Source of the DNA: Flavobacterium tyrosinilyticum
GTDB lineage: Bacteria > Bacteroidota > Bacteroidia > Flavobacteriales > Flavobacteriaceae
Direction of reading: 5' to 3'
DNA length: 64,000 nucleotides
NCBI RefSeq assembly: GCF_023656565.1
Contig: NZ_JAMOKG010000003.1
Span: forward strand, 620,001-684,000
The notes beneath the pieces are model-generated. The model had not been told where the DNA came from, ran no database searches, and saw nothing but the letters and a program-made list of their open reading frames with translations. Of this stretch, positions 1 through 9,257 are shown piece by piece. Both the position numbers and the translations under genes were made by a program. Numbering within the stretch: the stretch's first letter is position 1; each line of letters begins with the position of its first letter.

Positions 1-2329
1 TTTCATAATTAATACTTACAGCAAAATCAGGCTCATCTATATCTATATCTAATGTGCTAAAACATCCATTTTCATCAGTTACCTCAATAGTATATGTTCC
101 TTTAATTAAATTCGATATTTTATTTTCATCGACAGTTCCTTCTCCTGTATTATACCATTTATATGTATAAACACCAGTTCCTCCTATTGCAGTTACAGTT
201 GCCCATCCGTTATTGCCTTTATGACACGAAACATCTCCCCAAGTATAGGATAGCTGTATTTTATCAGGTTCAGAAATTTTTTGAATAGCTGCTTTTGCTT
301 CTAAGAGTTTTTCTGTATCGTAAGTTCCTTGTACTATTCCATTAGCATCTTCAACATTTAAAGAGTAGGAACCTTCAGAAAGATTTTCGGCAAGTAGTTT
401 TTTATACTCAGACAATTCATCCCATTCTTTGGTATCCTCATTATATTTTGACCAGAAAATTTTATAAGGCTGACCACCATTATTTCCTCCTTCAAATGGC
501 ACACCTCCGCTTACTGTAGCTTTTAATATTCCATCTGCAGATTTACTTTCGCCACCAATCGGATTTAGACTTTCTGAATTACAGGAAATCTTTTGCTCCA
601 CTGTAATATCAACTTTAATCGGATCGGGATCAATTAATGTAACTTCTAAATTTGGATCTATTTGTTGATCTATCAAACAATTTCTTTCATCTGTTACAGA
701 TAATTTATAAGTATCGGCGGGAACGTTCTTTAATGAAATGGTAAAAACATTATTCGCAAATTGAGTAGATGACTTACTTGCATCGATCTTATCATTTTTA
801 CTATTTGTCCAAATAAAAGCATACGAATTACCTTTTATAGGCGTTCCACCCGAAATTGAAGCTGTTATTGTACCATTTTCCGCTTTATGAAAAGTAGGAT
901 TCGATTTTGAAACTTTACCTTCTACAATAAGTGGCCCGTCAGGCTGGGTAATTTCTTCTGATAATTCTTTTTCCTTGTTTTCTGGCGTTAGCGCTATACA
1001 GCCAAGTATGTCAGATGCATCTTTTATTTTTCGAACTTTAACATAATGATAGCCTAATGTAAGACCTTCTATAGAAGTTGTCGCTCCATTTTCAAAATCT
1101 TTCCAATTTACCCCATGATCGGTAGAATATTGAAAAATGCCATTTTTTGCTCCTCCAGTAGCCGTTACCGTTATTGCACCGTCTAAACCTCCATGACAAT
1201 TAATATCATTCTTTTTCTTAATCGAAAAATCTACAGGATCTGGTGTGCCTATATTAAATATATAAGGGCTACTGTCTATATATATAGAGCTCGTAGTGGC
1301 ATCATTAATAAATCCAGCAAATGTTAGGCTATACTTCCCTTTTTCAAAATTACATGGTGCTATAAAATTACTTCCATTAAATGAGTTCTTATCTGCTTGT
1401 CCGGAACAAATTACGTCGGTCCAAACATTTAGAATTTCATCAAAACGTTTAATACTAAAAATCAATTTTTCGGTATTAAATAAAGGTCTGTTGAATTTTA
1501 CATTCACTTTAGCATCATTAGAACCAAAACATCTCATTTCTTGTTCTTGATAAGATTCAATTAAAGGAGCTGATTGGCGCACGATATAAGTAACCGTATT
1601 AGAGACAGAAGTACATGCTAATTGTCTAATATAAATCTTTTTACCATGATATTCTCCTGCTGCATCACCTAGAATATCTTTTGCACTAGCTGTAAAACTA
1701 GACTTTGTTGCAAATTGTGGCATGTTAACCCAACCATATGGATTTGTATAATCAAATGAATACTGCCAATTATATTCTGAACTGTCAAACCCTGTATTAG
1801 AGCTTACCGTAACTTTAGTGTCTGTTGGCAAATCATTTTTACTCGCAGGATCAACAATTACAAGAACGGGACGAATCTTTATGTTAAATGAAGATGTACC
1901 AAGTCCATCCCCGTCACTGCCTACATTTCTATATTCTTTAAATTCAAAATCATCATTATAGCAAAGAAATCTATCTCTTCTCGTAACTCTCCCCATATTA
2001 TAAGGCCTATTTCCGTTACAAGAATGCTTATCATATCTTGAAGCAGAAAAGTACAAAGATTGCAGAACTTTATTCGCTTTGAATGTAGTTCTCACATTAG
2101 TATAGTAATCAGTCTTTCTATTATCAGAATAAGTAATATCTAAGGCTTTATAATTATCTGCAGGAGTGCTAAATTCTAAGGTAACAAATGCAGTCCCGCA
2201 ATTATGGTGTTCATCATTATAAACTGAGCCATTAAAAATAACTTCGTACGAACCCAATTCCGCAGTCTGACCTTGAGCATAACCCAATCCGCAAACCAAT
2301 AAGATGACAAATAAGTAAAATTTCTTCAT
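1..2329 (-). CDS. SprB-repeat cell-surface adhesin, N-terminal part (runs off left edge)
   Basis: The minus frame is open from an ATG at 2329 to base 1, giving 776 codons with no stop; the 3' part is outside the window. It begins with a signal peptide (MKKFYLFVILLVCGLGYAQ). From about residue 350 it contains repeated units with the SprB-repeat pattern: a Cys near the start (INCHGGLDGAITVTATGG, CHKGNNGWATVTAIGG), then Y-x-W or F-x-W, then a G-x-Y-x-(I/L)-x-V-x-D-x-x-G-C ending. SprB repeats occur in large adhesins secreted by the type IX system and moved along the cell by the gliding machinery. Its start lies 4 bases past the end of the fibronectin-III gene, so the two are surely co-transcribed. 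The C-terminal secretion domain cannot be seen. Confidence 0.85.
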   Translation of the reverse strand, partial: MKKFYLFVILLVCGLGYAQGQTAELGSYEVIFNGSVYNDEHHNCGTAFVTLEFSTPADNYKALDITYSDNRKTDYYTNVRTTFKANKVLQSLYFSASRYDKHSCNGNRPYNMGRVTRRDRFLCYNDDFEFKEYRNVGSDGDGLGTSSFNIKIRPVLVIVDPASKNDLPTDTKVTVSSNTGFDSSEYNWQYSFDYTNPYGWVNMPQFATKSSFTASAKDILGDAAGEYHGKKIYIRQLACTSVSNTVTYIVRQSAPLIESYQEQEMRCFGSNDAKVNVKFNRPLFNTEKLIFSIKRFDEILNVWTDVICSGQADKNSFNGSNFIAPCNFEKGKYSLTFAGFINDATTSSIYIDSSPYIFNIGTPDPVDFSIKKKNDINCHGGLDGAITVTATGGAKNGIFQYSTDHGVNWKDFENGATTSIEGLTLGYHYVKVRKIKDASDILGCIALTPENKEKELSEEITQPDGPLIVEGKVSKSNPTFHKAENGTITASISGGTPIKGNSYAFIWTNSKNDKIDASKSSTQFANNVFTISLKNVPADTYKLSVTDERNCLIDQQIDPNLEVTLIDPDPIKVDITVEQKISCNSESLNPIGGESKSADGILKATVSGGVPFEGGNNGGQPYKIFWSKYNEDTKEWDELSEYKKLLAENLSEGSYSLNVEDANGIVQGTYDTEKLLEAKAAIQKISEPDKIQLSYTWGDVSCHKGNNGWATVTAIGGTGVYTYKWYNTGEGTVDENKISNLIKGTYTIEVTDENGCFSTLDIDIDEPDFAVSINYE

Positions 2330-2333
2330 AGGC

Positions 2334-4400
2334 TTAATAAATAACTGTTAAGGTCTCTGGTTTTGCTGGACTGTCATTTTCTAAACTTGGGACCAGATGA
2401 TATTCGTATTGTTTATTAATTTTCAAATTTTTATCTTCTAAAGTAAAAACAGTTCCGTTTAATTCTTTCCATAAAGTTGGCGGAAGCCCTTTTTCATTTT
2501 TATAAATACTTAGGCCTAAAACCTTGCCTTTATTCTTTGCATAGTCCCAAGAAAGAACTATTTTTCTATTTTCTCTGTCTGCTGTTCCTTGCGAAAATGT
2601 AATCACTTTTACTGGTGTAAAATTCAACACACTAACCGTGATTACTGAATGATCTAACGAAGACCATAGATTACTTTTATCCTTAGCCAGAATAGCATAT
2701 TGATAGGTCTTTTTATTTTCTATTCGATCATCTGTAAATTCCTGAATCGTATCATTTATTTGTTTGATTTCCACCCATTTTTCCTGTCCTTTTTCTCTTC
2801 TTCTTAAACTATGACTGACAACATCTTCACTATAGCTTCGTATCCACTTTAAGTGTACTTTGCCATCTTTGTTATCATAATCTTTAAAAATAGGTGCAGC
2901 CGGCGGAATTTTATCGGGTTTATCCAATACCAGAATATCTGAAGGATCAGAGATATTATAACGCATATCCTCAGCAGCAATTCTATAATAAACTTTACTG
3001 TTGGTCATTTTTAAACTCACGCTGTCTTTATATTCTGTACCGCTGTAAGATTGATGATAAATATCTACAAACTCCTCTCCTGCCGTATTGGCTTTTAGTA
3101 TTCGGTATCCGCGAAGATCTTTTTCTGTATTAGGTTTCCATTTTAGCCTAACCGTTCCAAGACTATCAATTACCCCTTCCAGTCCAATTGGTTTGGCTGG
3201 CGGTATAGAATCGACTGGCTGTACCAGCATACTTTGAGAGGTTAATCTCTGATTGTTTTTTCCAACAACCGAAATGGTAAAATAATTGGATGGATACAGT
3301 TCTTCTTTAAACTTGAGTTTCCTTTCAGAGGGCGGAATAATCTTAGAAACAACCTTATACGGTCCTTTATCGTTATTTGCTAAATTAATTTCATAACCTT
3401 GAATAAATCCTTCTGATTCTTTCGGATAATCCCATTCAAGATTCACTTCATTAGAATTTATAATCGCATAATCTACCAATCTTGCCGGAGTTACTACAGC
3501 GGCAACACCCGTAGCTGTTATAGGTTTTGTAAACTCTCCTTTTTCTCCAAAGGAAGTTATACCGTATAATCTATAATGATAAACTTTGTCGTTTACACTA
3601 AGTGTATCAACAAAGTACATGTTTTTGGACGGATTTTCGTCTTTATCATTTAAGTTAACAAGTCCGGTATTTGATATTGGTTTATAATTGATTCCGTCTG
3701 AAGATTTTTCTACCATAAACGAGGTATAAATTCTTTTGAAGGTTTCATAATCCCAAGAAAGCAGTACTTTTCTATCGTCTGGAACAGCAATAAAATCTGT
3801 TGGTGCAGGCAGAACCGAATAATCTTTTAGGCCGATCATATAGGAAGCTTCTTTTACCTGTGGACTTTCAAAAACCTTTACTTGGTAAGCATATACTTCA
3901 TTCTTCTTTACATCTGTATCTACATAACCCCAGCCAGCTTTTACAGCTCCTTCAAAGCTCATGTCTGCAGCATACAAAGCAAAAGTATATCGCTGATCTA
4001 GTTCGTCGGCCATATTAACTATTTTTGCCAAATCACCTTCTTTTGCGCCTGTTACTTCAAAACTTTCGCCATAAATAGATTGGGCAATAATAGCCGCATT
4101 ATTGTCTTTCTGTACAAAATCAATCCAAGAATCTAGTGGTTCGGGAGTTAATGGTTTAGAAGTAAGAAGTACTTTTTCGGGTTTAGGCAAGACATTACCG
4201 TCGCGTAGAATTGTAGTTCTGGTAATTGTAAATCCTTTTTTATTAGCTTTCTGCCATTCTGCTGGAGAATTGATAGCCCAGCGAACTAAAATTTTATCCT
4301 TTTGTGCTCTGGCTTTAACCACAACAGCAGGACGTTTAGTCTGTGAATAGGATACCGATATAAACAATAAAAAGAAAAAAATAAACTTATTTGGGGACAT
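2334..4400 (-). CDS. Secreted fibronectin type III repeat protein
   Basis: This 688-residue protein has an N-terminal signal peptide ending near SYSQ. Residues from about 200 to the end hold at least five fibronectin-III-like modules, each recognisable by a proline-rich lead (LPAPTDFIAV, IPPAKPIGLEG, IPPAAPIFKDY) followed by L-x-W and a later Y-x-Y/Y-x-I strand. Such modules usually act as spacers or binding surfaces outside the cell; no catalytic motif is visible. It is the first gene of a two-gene operon with the SprB-repeat adhesin, with only 4 bases between them, so a role in display or anchoring of that adhesin is a reasonable inference but not shown. A clear -7 element lies about 30 bases upstream of its ATG. 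Confidence 0.85.
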   Translation of the reverse strand: MSPNKFIFFFLLFISVSYSQTKRPAVVVKARAQKDKILVRWAINSPAEWQKANKKGFTITRTTILRDGNVLPKPEKVLLTSKPLTPEPLDSWIDFVQKDNNAAIIAQSIYGESFEVTGAKEGDLAKIVNMADELDQRYTFALYAADMSFEGAVKAGWGYVDTDVKKNEVYAYQVKVFESPQVKEASYMIGLKDYSVLPAPTDFIAVPDDRKVLLSWDYETFKRIYTSFMVEKSSDGINYKPISNTGLVNLNDKDENPSKNMYFVDTLSVNDKVYHYRLYGITSFGEKGEFTKPITATGVAAVVTPARLVDYAIINSNEVNLEWDYPKESEGFIQGYEINLANNDKGPYKVVSKIIPPSERKLKFKEELYPSNYFTISVVGKNNQRLTSQSMLVQPVDSIPPAKPIGLEGVIDSLGTVRLKWKPNTEKDLRGYRILKANTAGEEFVDIYHQSYSGTEYKDSVSLKMTNSKVYYRIAAEDMRYNISDPSDILVLDKPDKIPPAAPIFKDYDNKDGKVHLKWIRSYSEDVVSHSLRRREKGQEKWVEIKQINDTIQEFTDDRIENKKTYQYAILAKDKSNLWSSLDHSVITVSVLNFTPVKVITFSQGTADRENRKIVLSWDYAKNKGKVLGLSIYKNEKGLPPTLWKELNGTVFTLEDKNLKINKQYEYHLVPSLENDSPAKPETLTVIY

Positions 4401-4885
4401 AAGATGTAATTATTTCCATATTAAAAAAACAAAAGTAATCTTTTTAATTATGATTTAAATACGGTTTCCCGTACTGCAATGTAACAACACATAAACAGAA
4501 AAACATAACAACCTTACAAATAGTAGATTACACTAAAATCTACCGCTTTTTTCCTACGAATTAAAATCAAAAAAAATCATTTATAATATCTTCTTTCTCC
4601 TTTTTTACGGACTAAATATATATTCATAGTATAATAAATCTGGATATATTGATATAGCCAGTTTCAAATGACCGCTTTCCTTTGCTTGCGGATACAAAAA
4701 TATGATCGCTAACACCTTAAATCCAACAAAACATAAACACCTGATATAAAATAAATTAAACTTAAAACTTACCCTATAAATCTTCATTAAAAAAGAATAC
4801 CTTTACTTGTAATAATTGTTTGCATAATTTCCTTAGACTGATTCAAAAGAAATTTACACTTTAACTAATTTCTATCGTTTTTAAT
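4401..4885. other. Divergent intergenic region, 485 bp
   Basis: This AT-rich stretch separates two divergent genes. It holds the -7 element at 4430-4437 and the small palindrome TACGGTTTCCCGTA at 4460-4473 just upstream of it, which could be an operator for the minus operon. A 60-codon open frame at 4605-4787 has no signal, no recognisable domain and no promoter and is probably not a gene. I see no RNA structure. Confidence 0.6.
4430..4437 (-). promoter_or_regulatory. -7 promoter element (TACTTTTG) of the fibronectin-III/SprB-like operon
   Basis: On the minus strand the sequence reads TACTTTTG, a full match to the Bacteroidetes -7 consensus TAnnTTTG. It lies 29 bases before the ATG at 4400. 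No TTG sits at the expected -33 position (TTT is found there), so an activator may be needed. Confidence 0.6.
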
Positions 4886-5653
4886 ATGAAAAACAATTTT
4901 ATCAGATTCCTAATTCTATTGCTTCATTTAAATGTATTAGGACAAACTCAAAAAAAAGAAATTAACCAGCAGCTTCAGACTTGGGTTTCTATCAATACGG
5001 TTACCAAATTTGCAGAACATTGGGGTGTGATTGGCGATTTTCATATCAGGCGGAATGATTTTGTCGCCGATCCAAGTTTCTATTTTATGAGAGGAGGTAT
5101 CAGTTATATTCCGAATTCAAATATTTCCTTAAATCTAGGATATGCGCATATGTGGCTCGCTCCATCAAATCCCGACTGGAGTACTTTTGCAGATGAAAAC
5201 AGAATTTACCAACAGGCACAGTTAAACACAAAATTTGGAAATGTAAGCATTTTGCAGCGCTTGCGAAATGAACAGCGCTGGCAGGAAAAAATGGTCAATG
5301 ATAGACCTAGTGGCGATTGGCGTTTTACCAATAGAATTCGTTATCTGATGAGTTTCACTTTTAGAATCTCCGATAAGAAATCGTGGCCTCAAATGGTTCT
5401 TTCAGATGAGATTTTGCTGCATTTTGGAGAAGAAGTCGTTTACAATACTTTTGATCAAAACCGCTTTTTTATCGGAATTAGAAAAAATATTAATCCAAAA
5501 TGGAGTTACGATTTTGGTTATATGAATGTATATCAGCAAAAATATTCTGGCTATCAATATGACATGAATCACACCATAAGATTATTTTTTTATTTGAGCA
5601 CCAGCATCAAGAAAAAAGCGCCTTCTGAGATTGAGAATTCAGGCGATGAGTGA
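4886..5653 (+). CDS. DUF2490-type outer-membrane beta-barrel protein
   Basis: This 255-residue protein has a signal peptide ending at LGQ. The rest is a series of amphipathic strands separated by short turns, with many Trp, Tyr and Phe residues, as in small outer-membrane barrels. The opening (LQTWVSINTVTKFAEHWGVIGDFHIRRNDF) and the internal stretch RLRNEQRWQE match the DUF2490 pattern of Bacteroidota. Molecular function of the family is not known. It stands alone, convergent with the hydrolase gene that follows. Confidence 0.75.
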   Translation: MKNNFIRFLILLLHLNVLGQTQKKEINQQLQTWVSINTVTKFAEHWGVIGDFHIRRNDFVADPSFYFMRGGISYIPNSNISLNLGYAHMWLAPSNPDWSTFADENRIYQQAQLNTKFGNVSILQRLRNEQRWQEKMVNDRPSGDWRFTNRIRYLMSFTFRISDKKSWPQMVLSDEILLHFGEEVVYNTFDQNRFFIGIRKNINPKWSYDFGYMNVYQQKYSGYQYDMNHTIRLFFYLSTSIKKKAPSEIENSGDE

Positions 5654-5661
5654 AATTGTTT

Positions 5662-6639
5662 TTAAAGTAAAGTATTGTTTGATCTGAAAGATTCAAAAAA
5701 CTCAAAAGCTCTTTTCTCTGCATAAGAATACTCAGAATCGCGAAGCGGAAAAGCACAATGTCCACCGTATTTTGGTGTTTCCAGATAAACAAACGCACTG
5801 TCTTTGGCAATAGTTCTTGGGTAACATCTTTCGCCCAGAAAAGGATCATCTAGCGAATTAATAATCAAAACCGGAGTTGTAATATTTTTAAGAGAAAACT
5901 CTGGAGAAACACGTTCGTAGTAATCATCACGACTTGCAAATCCATGAAGTGGAGCCGTAAAATATTGGTCTACTTCATCAAAAGTAGAAATATTATCTAT
6001 TTGATCACGGTTGATAAAATCAGGAAATTGAGCCGCTTTGTATTTCAATTTCTTTTTAATATCAATGGTAAAATTCTTCAAATAAACTCTGTTAAAACCT
6101 TGCTTAAGCACCTCTGCACTTGTGGCAATGTGGGTTGGCACCGAAATTGAAACAGCAGCTTTTATACGCTCATCTATTTTTGTCCATCCCAAATAATTTA
6201 GAAGCTGAACACCACCCATTGAATATCCGATCAAATAAATATCTTCAAATCCTTTTTTCAACGCAAACTGAACCACTTCATCCAAATCATCAACTGCACC
6301 GTGATGATATAGCCTTGGAAGACGATTCATTTCTCCGCCACAAGTACGATTGTTCCACGCAAAAACCGAAAAACCTTTCTGCTTAAAATAGGCCGCACAG
6401 CTGTTATTATAAGTTCTGCGGGAATCGCCTTCTAAACCGTGACATAAAATTACGGCCTTTTTTGAGCCATTTAAAATATAATCGATGTTGATAAAATCTC
6501 CGTCATTCAATTCATGCTTTTCTCTTGTATATTCAGGCACTTCAAACTTCTTAATCAGTGCAGCATAAATGGTAGAAACATGCCTGTTGCGATGAATAAT
6601 AGAAGGAGAATTATATTCTGATTGTTCAATTAGTGGCAT
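5662..6639 (-). CDS. Alpha/beta hydrolase of the YheT (UPF0017) family
   Basis: This 325-residue protein has no signal peptide. It shows the alpha/beta-hydrolase core: an oxyanion-side HG motif (VILCHGLEG, about 64-71), a nucleophile elbow GYSMGG with Ser140, a candidate acid Asp264 or Asp265 (NSLDDPF) and His294 (KYGGHCAF). The NRTCGGEMNRLPRLYHHG segment is typical of the YheT branch, whose members are poorly characterised esterase-like enzymes. The substrate cannot be predicted. All catalytic residues are present, so it should be active. Confidence 0.85.
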   Translation of the reverse strand: MPLIEQSEYNSPSIIHRNRHVSTIYAALIKKFEVPEYTREKHELNDGDFINIDYILNGSKKAVILCHGLEGDSRRTYNNSCAAYFKQKGFSVFAWNNRTCGGEMNRLPRLYHHGAVDDLDEVVQFALKKGFEDIYLIGYSMGGVQLLNYLGWTKIDERIKAAVSISVPTHIATSAEVLKQGFNRVYLKNFTIDIKKKLKYKAAQFPDFINRDQIDNISTFDEVDQYFTAPLHGFASRDDYYERVSPEFSLKNITTPVLIINSLDDPFLGERCYPRTIAKDSAFVYLETPKYGGHCAFPLRDSEYSYAEKRAFEFFESFRSNNTLL

Positions 6640-6912
6640 AACAAAGAATTTTGTGGTAATTAATACAAAGCTAAGAAATCATTCAATATGTAAATTAATT
6701 CGTTCTTTCTATTTTATCTTTTTAATAATTCCCTAAAAAAACACATACAAAAAAATCGAAAAAAAGTTATTTTTAAATCTATAACACAAAACTGCAAAAA
6801 CTATTGTTTATTTTTAAAGTATAAGATTTTACATCGTATGTTTGTTATTTCAAAATACCACAATTAATTTAAAAATAAACTGCTGTTAATTTTTAAAAAC
6901 AGTTTAATGTTG

Positions 6913-6950
6913 TAGCACATTAGAAGGAAAACAAATTGTTAAATGTGCTA
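6913..6950. promoter_or_regulatory. Candidate operator: 9-bp inverted repeat upstream of the sensor kinase
   Basis: TAGCACATT at 6913-6921 is repeated exactly in inverse form (AATGTGCTA) at 6942-6950, with 20 bases between. It lies about 30 bases upstream of the -33 element of the kinase promoter, a position suited to an activator site. The rest of the 400-bp gap 6640-7039 is AT-rich and shows nothing else except that promoter. Confidence 0.4.
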
Positions 6951-6980
6951 GAACACTGCGCTTGTCGTGTCATCTCTAGC

Positions 6981-7008
6981 TTGAATATTTACTTTATTTG
7001 TATATTTG
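6981..7008 (+). promoter_or_regulatory. Promoter of the orphan sensor kinase (TTG-N17-TATATTTG)
   Basis: TTG at 6981-6983 and TATATTTG at 7001-7008 are separated by exactly 17 bases, a full match to the Bacteroidetes housekeeping promoter. The start codon follows 31 bases after the -7 box. Confidence 0.8.
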
Positions 7009-7039
7009 TTAAATCGATTTCTAAAACAAAATCCCTCTA

Positions 7040-8410
7040 ATGTTTGAACTCTTACCGGTAGATCCAAAAACAATATTTCTACTTTACTTTTGGGGCAATC
7101 TGTTTACCTGCATTCTTATTTTTAGTTTTTCATTTTCATATGCCACTAGCGATAACCGAAAAACTTTAAAATGGTTTGGCTTAGGCAAATTAATACTAAC
7201 TCTTGCTTGGGTATTGGCACTTTTGCGTAATATTATTCCTGATTTTGCATCTATTAACATTGCTAATTCTATGATTCTTGGCGCTTGCTGCTTTGAGACG
7301 ATGGCTATGCTGTCACTTATTAAAACACATGTAAAAAAGCATTATCGCTTTCAAATAGCAATTACTGCAGCATCAATAGTATTCTTTAATATTTCGACAC
7401 TTTTTGACGCATCAATGAATACTCGCGTCATAATTGGCGGTATTGGCATATTTTTTATCTATTTATTGCCAACTATAACTTATTTTACAGAAAAGGAAAA
7501 AAGCTTTTTTAAGACTTTCTATGTTTTGTGCTACATGGCATTTGAAATTCTAATTGCAACACGAATTGTTCACAGATATTTGTATCCTCAAGATCTTATT
7601 ATTTCCAATGACACCTTCGATAGCTTATACAGCATTTGCCTATTTTTATTGACTTTAATTGGCATTGTAGGCTTTCTGCTTTTGGTAAAAGAAAAGCAGG
7701 ATCATAAAATTAAAAAGCTTTTAAACGATAAGAATCAGTTCTTTTCTATTATTTCTCACGATTTAAGAGGCCCTTTAGGCTCTTCTGTTTCTCTTTCTGA
7801 AATTTTATTGGAGAATATCGAACAATACAGCCGAGAAGAAATTAAAGAAATATCAGAGCTTCTGCACGATTCCAACAAGAACATTTACAAACTACTGGAG
7901 AACCTTTTAGATTGGTCTAGAGTACAAACTGGAATGATTGCCTTTAATCCTAAAAATGTGCTTTTAAATGCCTTGATTGAAGAGAATATAGAACTAAGCC
8001 GAAATGTCGCTCTAAATAAAAACATCAACATTACGTTTGAATCGGCTTATCTTGTCGAAGCAGAAGTTGATAAAAATATGATTAGCACCATCTTGCGAAA
8101 TTTACTAAGCAATGCAATTAAATTTACAGACAAGAACGGTGAGATTAAAGTCAAACTAATCAGAACAAATCAAAAAGTAGAAATTTCTATTACAGATAAT
8201 GGAATCGGAGTTCCAGAAAATATAAAAGAAAAGTTATTTAAAATTAACGGAAAGGTTCTCCAAAAAGGAACAGAAAACGAACTCGGCAGCGGACTCGGAT
8301 TATTGCTTTGCAAAGAGTTTGTAAGCATTCATCAAGGAACAATTTGGGTAGAAAGCGAACAAGGAAAAGGAAGTACATTTCAGTTTACACTTCCTATAAA
8401 GGTTGTTTAA
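7040..8410 (+). CDS. Orphan membrane sensor histidine kinase
   Basis: This 456-residue protein has about seven membrane segments in residues 12-218 with only short loops, then a cytoplasmic kinase. The dimerisation domain carries the phospho-acceptor His240 in SHDLRGPL. The ATPase domain has the N box (NLLSNAIKF, near 354-362), DNGIG (386-390) and GSGLG (416-420). With no extracellular sensor domain, the signal is probably sensed within or at the membrane. No response regulator is adjacent: the neighbours are a hydrolase and a SIMPL protein, so its partner lies elsewhere. Confidence 0.9.
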   Translation: MFELLPVDPKTIFLLYFWGNLFTCILIFSFSFSYATSDNRKTLKWFGLGKLILTLAWVLALLRNIIPDFASINIANSMILGACCFETMAMLSLIKTHVKKHYRFQIAITAASIVFFNISTLFDASMNTRVIIGGIGIFFIYLLPTITYFTEKEKSFFKTFYVLCYMAFEILIATRIVHRYLYPQDLIISNDTFDSLYSICLFLLTLIGIVGFLLLVKEKQDHKIKKLLNDKNQFFSIISHDLRGPLGSSVSLSEILLENIEQYSREEIKEISELLHDSNKNIYKLLENLLDWSRVQTGMIAFNPKNVLLNALIEENIELSRNVALNKNINITFESAYLVEAEVDKNMISTILRNLLSNAIKFTDKNGEIKVKLIRTNQKVEISITDNGIGVPENIKEKLFKINGKVLQKGTENELGSGLGLLLCKEFVSIHQGTIWVESEQGKGSTFQFTLPIKVV

Positions 8411-8448
8411 ATTTCAATACTGAAATTCCAATCCCAACCGAATAAAAC

Positions 8449-8491
8449 AAAAAAATCCAAATCCAAGTTTAAATTGGAATTTGGATTTTTT
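8449..8491. terminator. Bidirectional intrinsic terminator
   Basis: An A-rich arm reading AAAAATCCAAATCCAA pairs with TTGGAATTTGGATTTTTT, leaving one unpaired base, and gives a T-run in both directions. It sits between the convergent kinase and SIMPL genes and can serve both. Confidence 0.8.
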
Positions 8492-8513
8492 AATATTGGT
8501 ATTTTATAAACGT

Positions 8514-9206
8514 TTAGTCTAATACAAAACTTACGCTAACATTTGCTGTAATTTCAATCTCGCCAACTGCAAGAGTTTCGTTTGAAGCACCCATTGAGTC
8601 TGCTTCTTTCATTCTCATAGCTGCAGCATACATTGGCTGTGGACGATAGATTTGAGAATTGTCTGAAATGGTAAAAGCTTTACCCACTTTTTGTCCTAAA
8701 ACAGACACATATTCTTCCGCTTTTGTTTTAGCATCTTTCATTGCTAATTTTCTAGCTTCAGACTCGTATTGTGCTAATTTAGAGGTTTCAAAAGAAACTT
8801 TATCTATTCTATTAATTCCTTGCTGAACCAAACCTTCCATTAACTCATCGTATTTAGTTAAATCTTTCACTACGATTTCTACTGTTTGTGTAGCGTTATA
8901 AGAAGTTTTCTTTTTCTCATAATCGTACTGCGGATTAAGAGCTACTTGTTTTGTTTTGAAATCTGCTGTTGGGATATTCATTTTTTTGATGAATTTTAAA
9001 ACAGCGTCCATCTTTTCGTCATTTTGTTTTTTAACGTCTTTAGCATTATTCCCTTTTGTTTCAACCGAAGCTGAAATACAAACCTGATCAGGTGCTACTT
9101 TTACTTTTCCTTCTCCATTAACATTAATTAGTGGTACTTGTTTGATTTCTTGGCCGTAAGACATAGTCATAAACATGATTGTTAAAAATAATACTAGTTT
9201 TTTCAT
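8514..9206 (-). CDS. Periplasmic SIMPL-domain (DUF541) protein
   Basis: This 230-residue protein has a signal peptide ending near SYGQ. The remainder fits the SIMPL/DUF541 family: the opening INVNGEGKVKVAPDQVCISASVE, the central Y-x-A-x-Q-x-V-x-I-x-V stretch, and the Ala/Lys-rich helix ARKLAMKDAKTKAEEYVSVLG. Family members form oligomeric envelope proteins (for example oxidative-stress protein YggE and BP26), but the biochemical role is unsettled. It ends the unit on the minus strand, about 50 bases after the rhomboid gene, which may be transcribed with it. Confidence 0.85.
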   Translation of the reverse strand: MKKLVLFLTIMFMTMSYGQEIKQVPLINVNGEGKVKVAPDQVCISASVETKGNNAKDVKKQNDEKMDAVLKFIKKMNIPTADFKTKQVALNPQYDYEKKKTSYNATQTVEIVVKDLTKYDELMEGLVQQGINRIDKVSFETSKLAQYESEARKLAMKDAKTKAEEYVSVLGQKVGKAFTISDNSQIYRPQPMYAAAMRMKEADSMGASNETLAVGEIEITANVSVSFVLD

Positions 9207-9257
9207 TTTTGTTAAATTTTAATATTTAAAAAAGACATTTCAAAAGTTATGCCAGCA

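Noticed and set aside
4605..4787. 60-codon minus-strand open frame in the divergent gap
   Set aside because: No signal peptide, domain or promoter; composition fits random AT-rich DNA.
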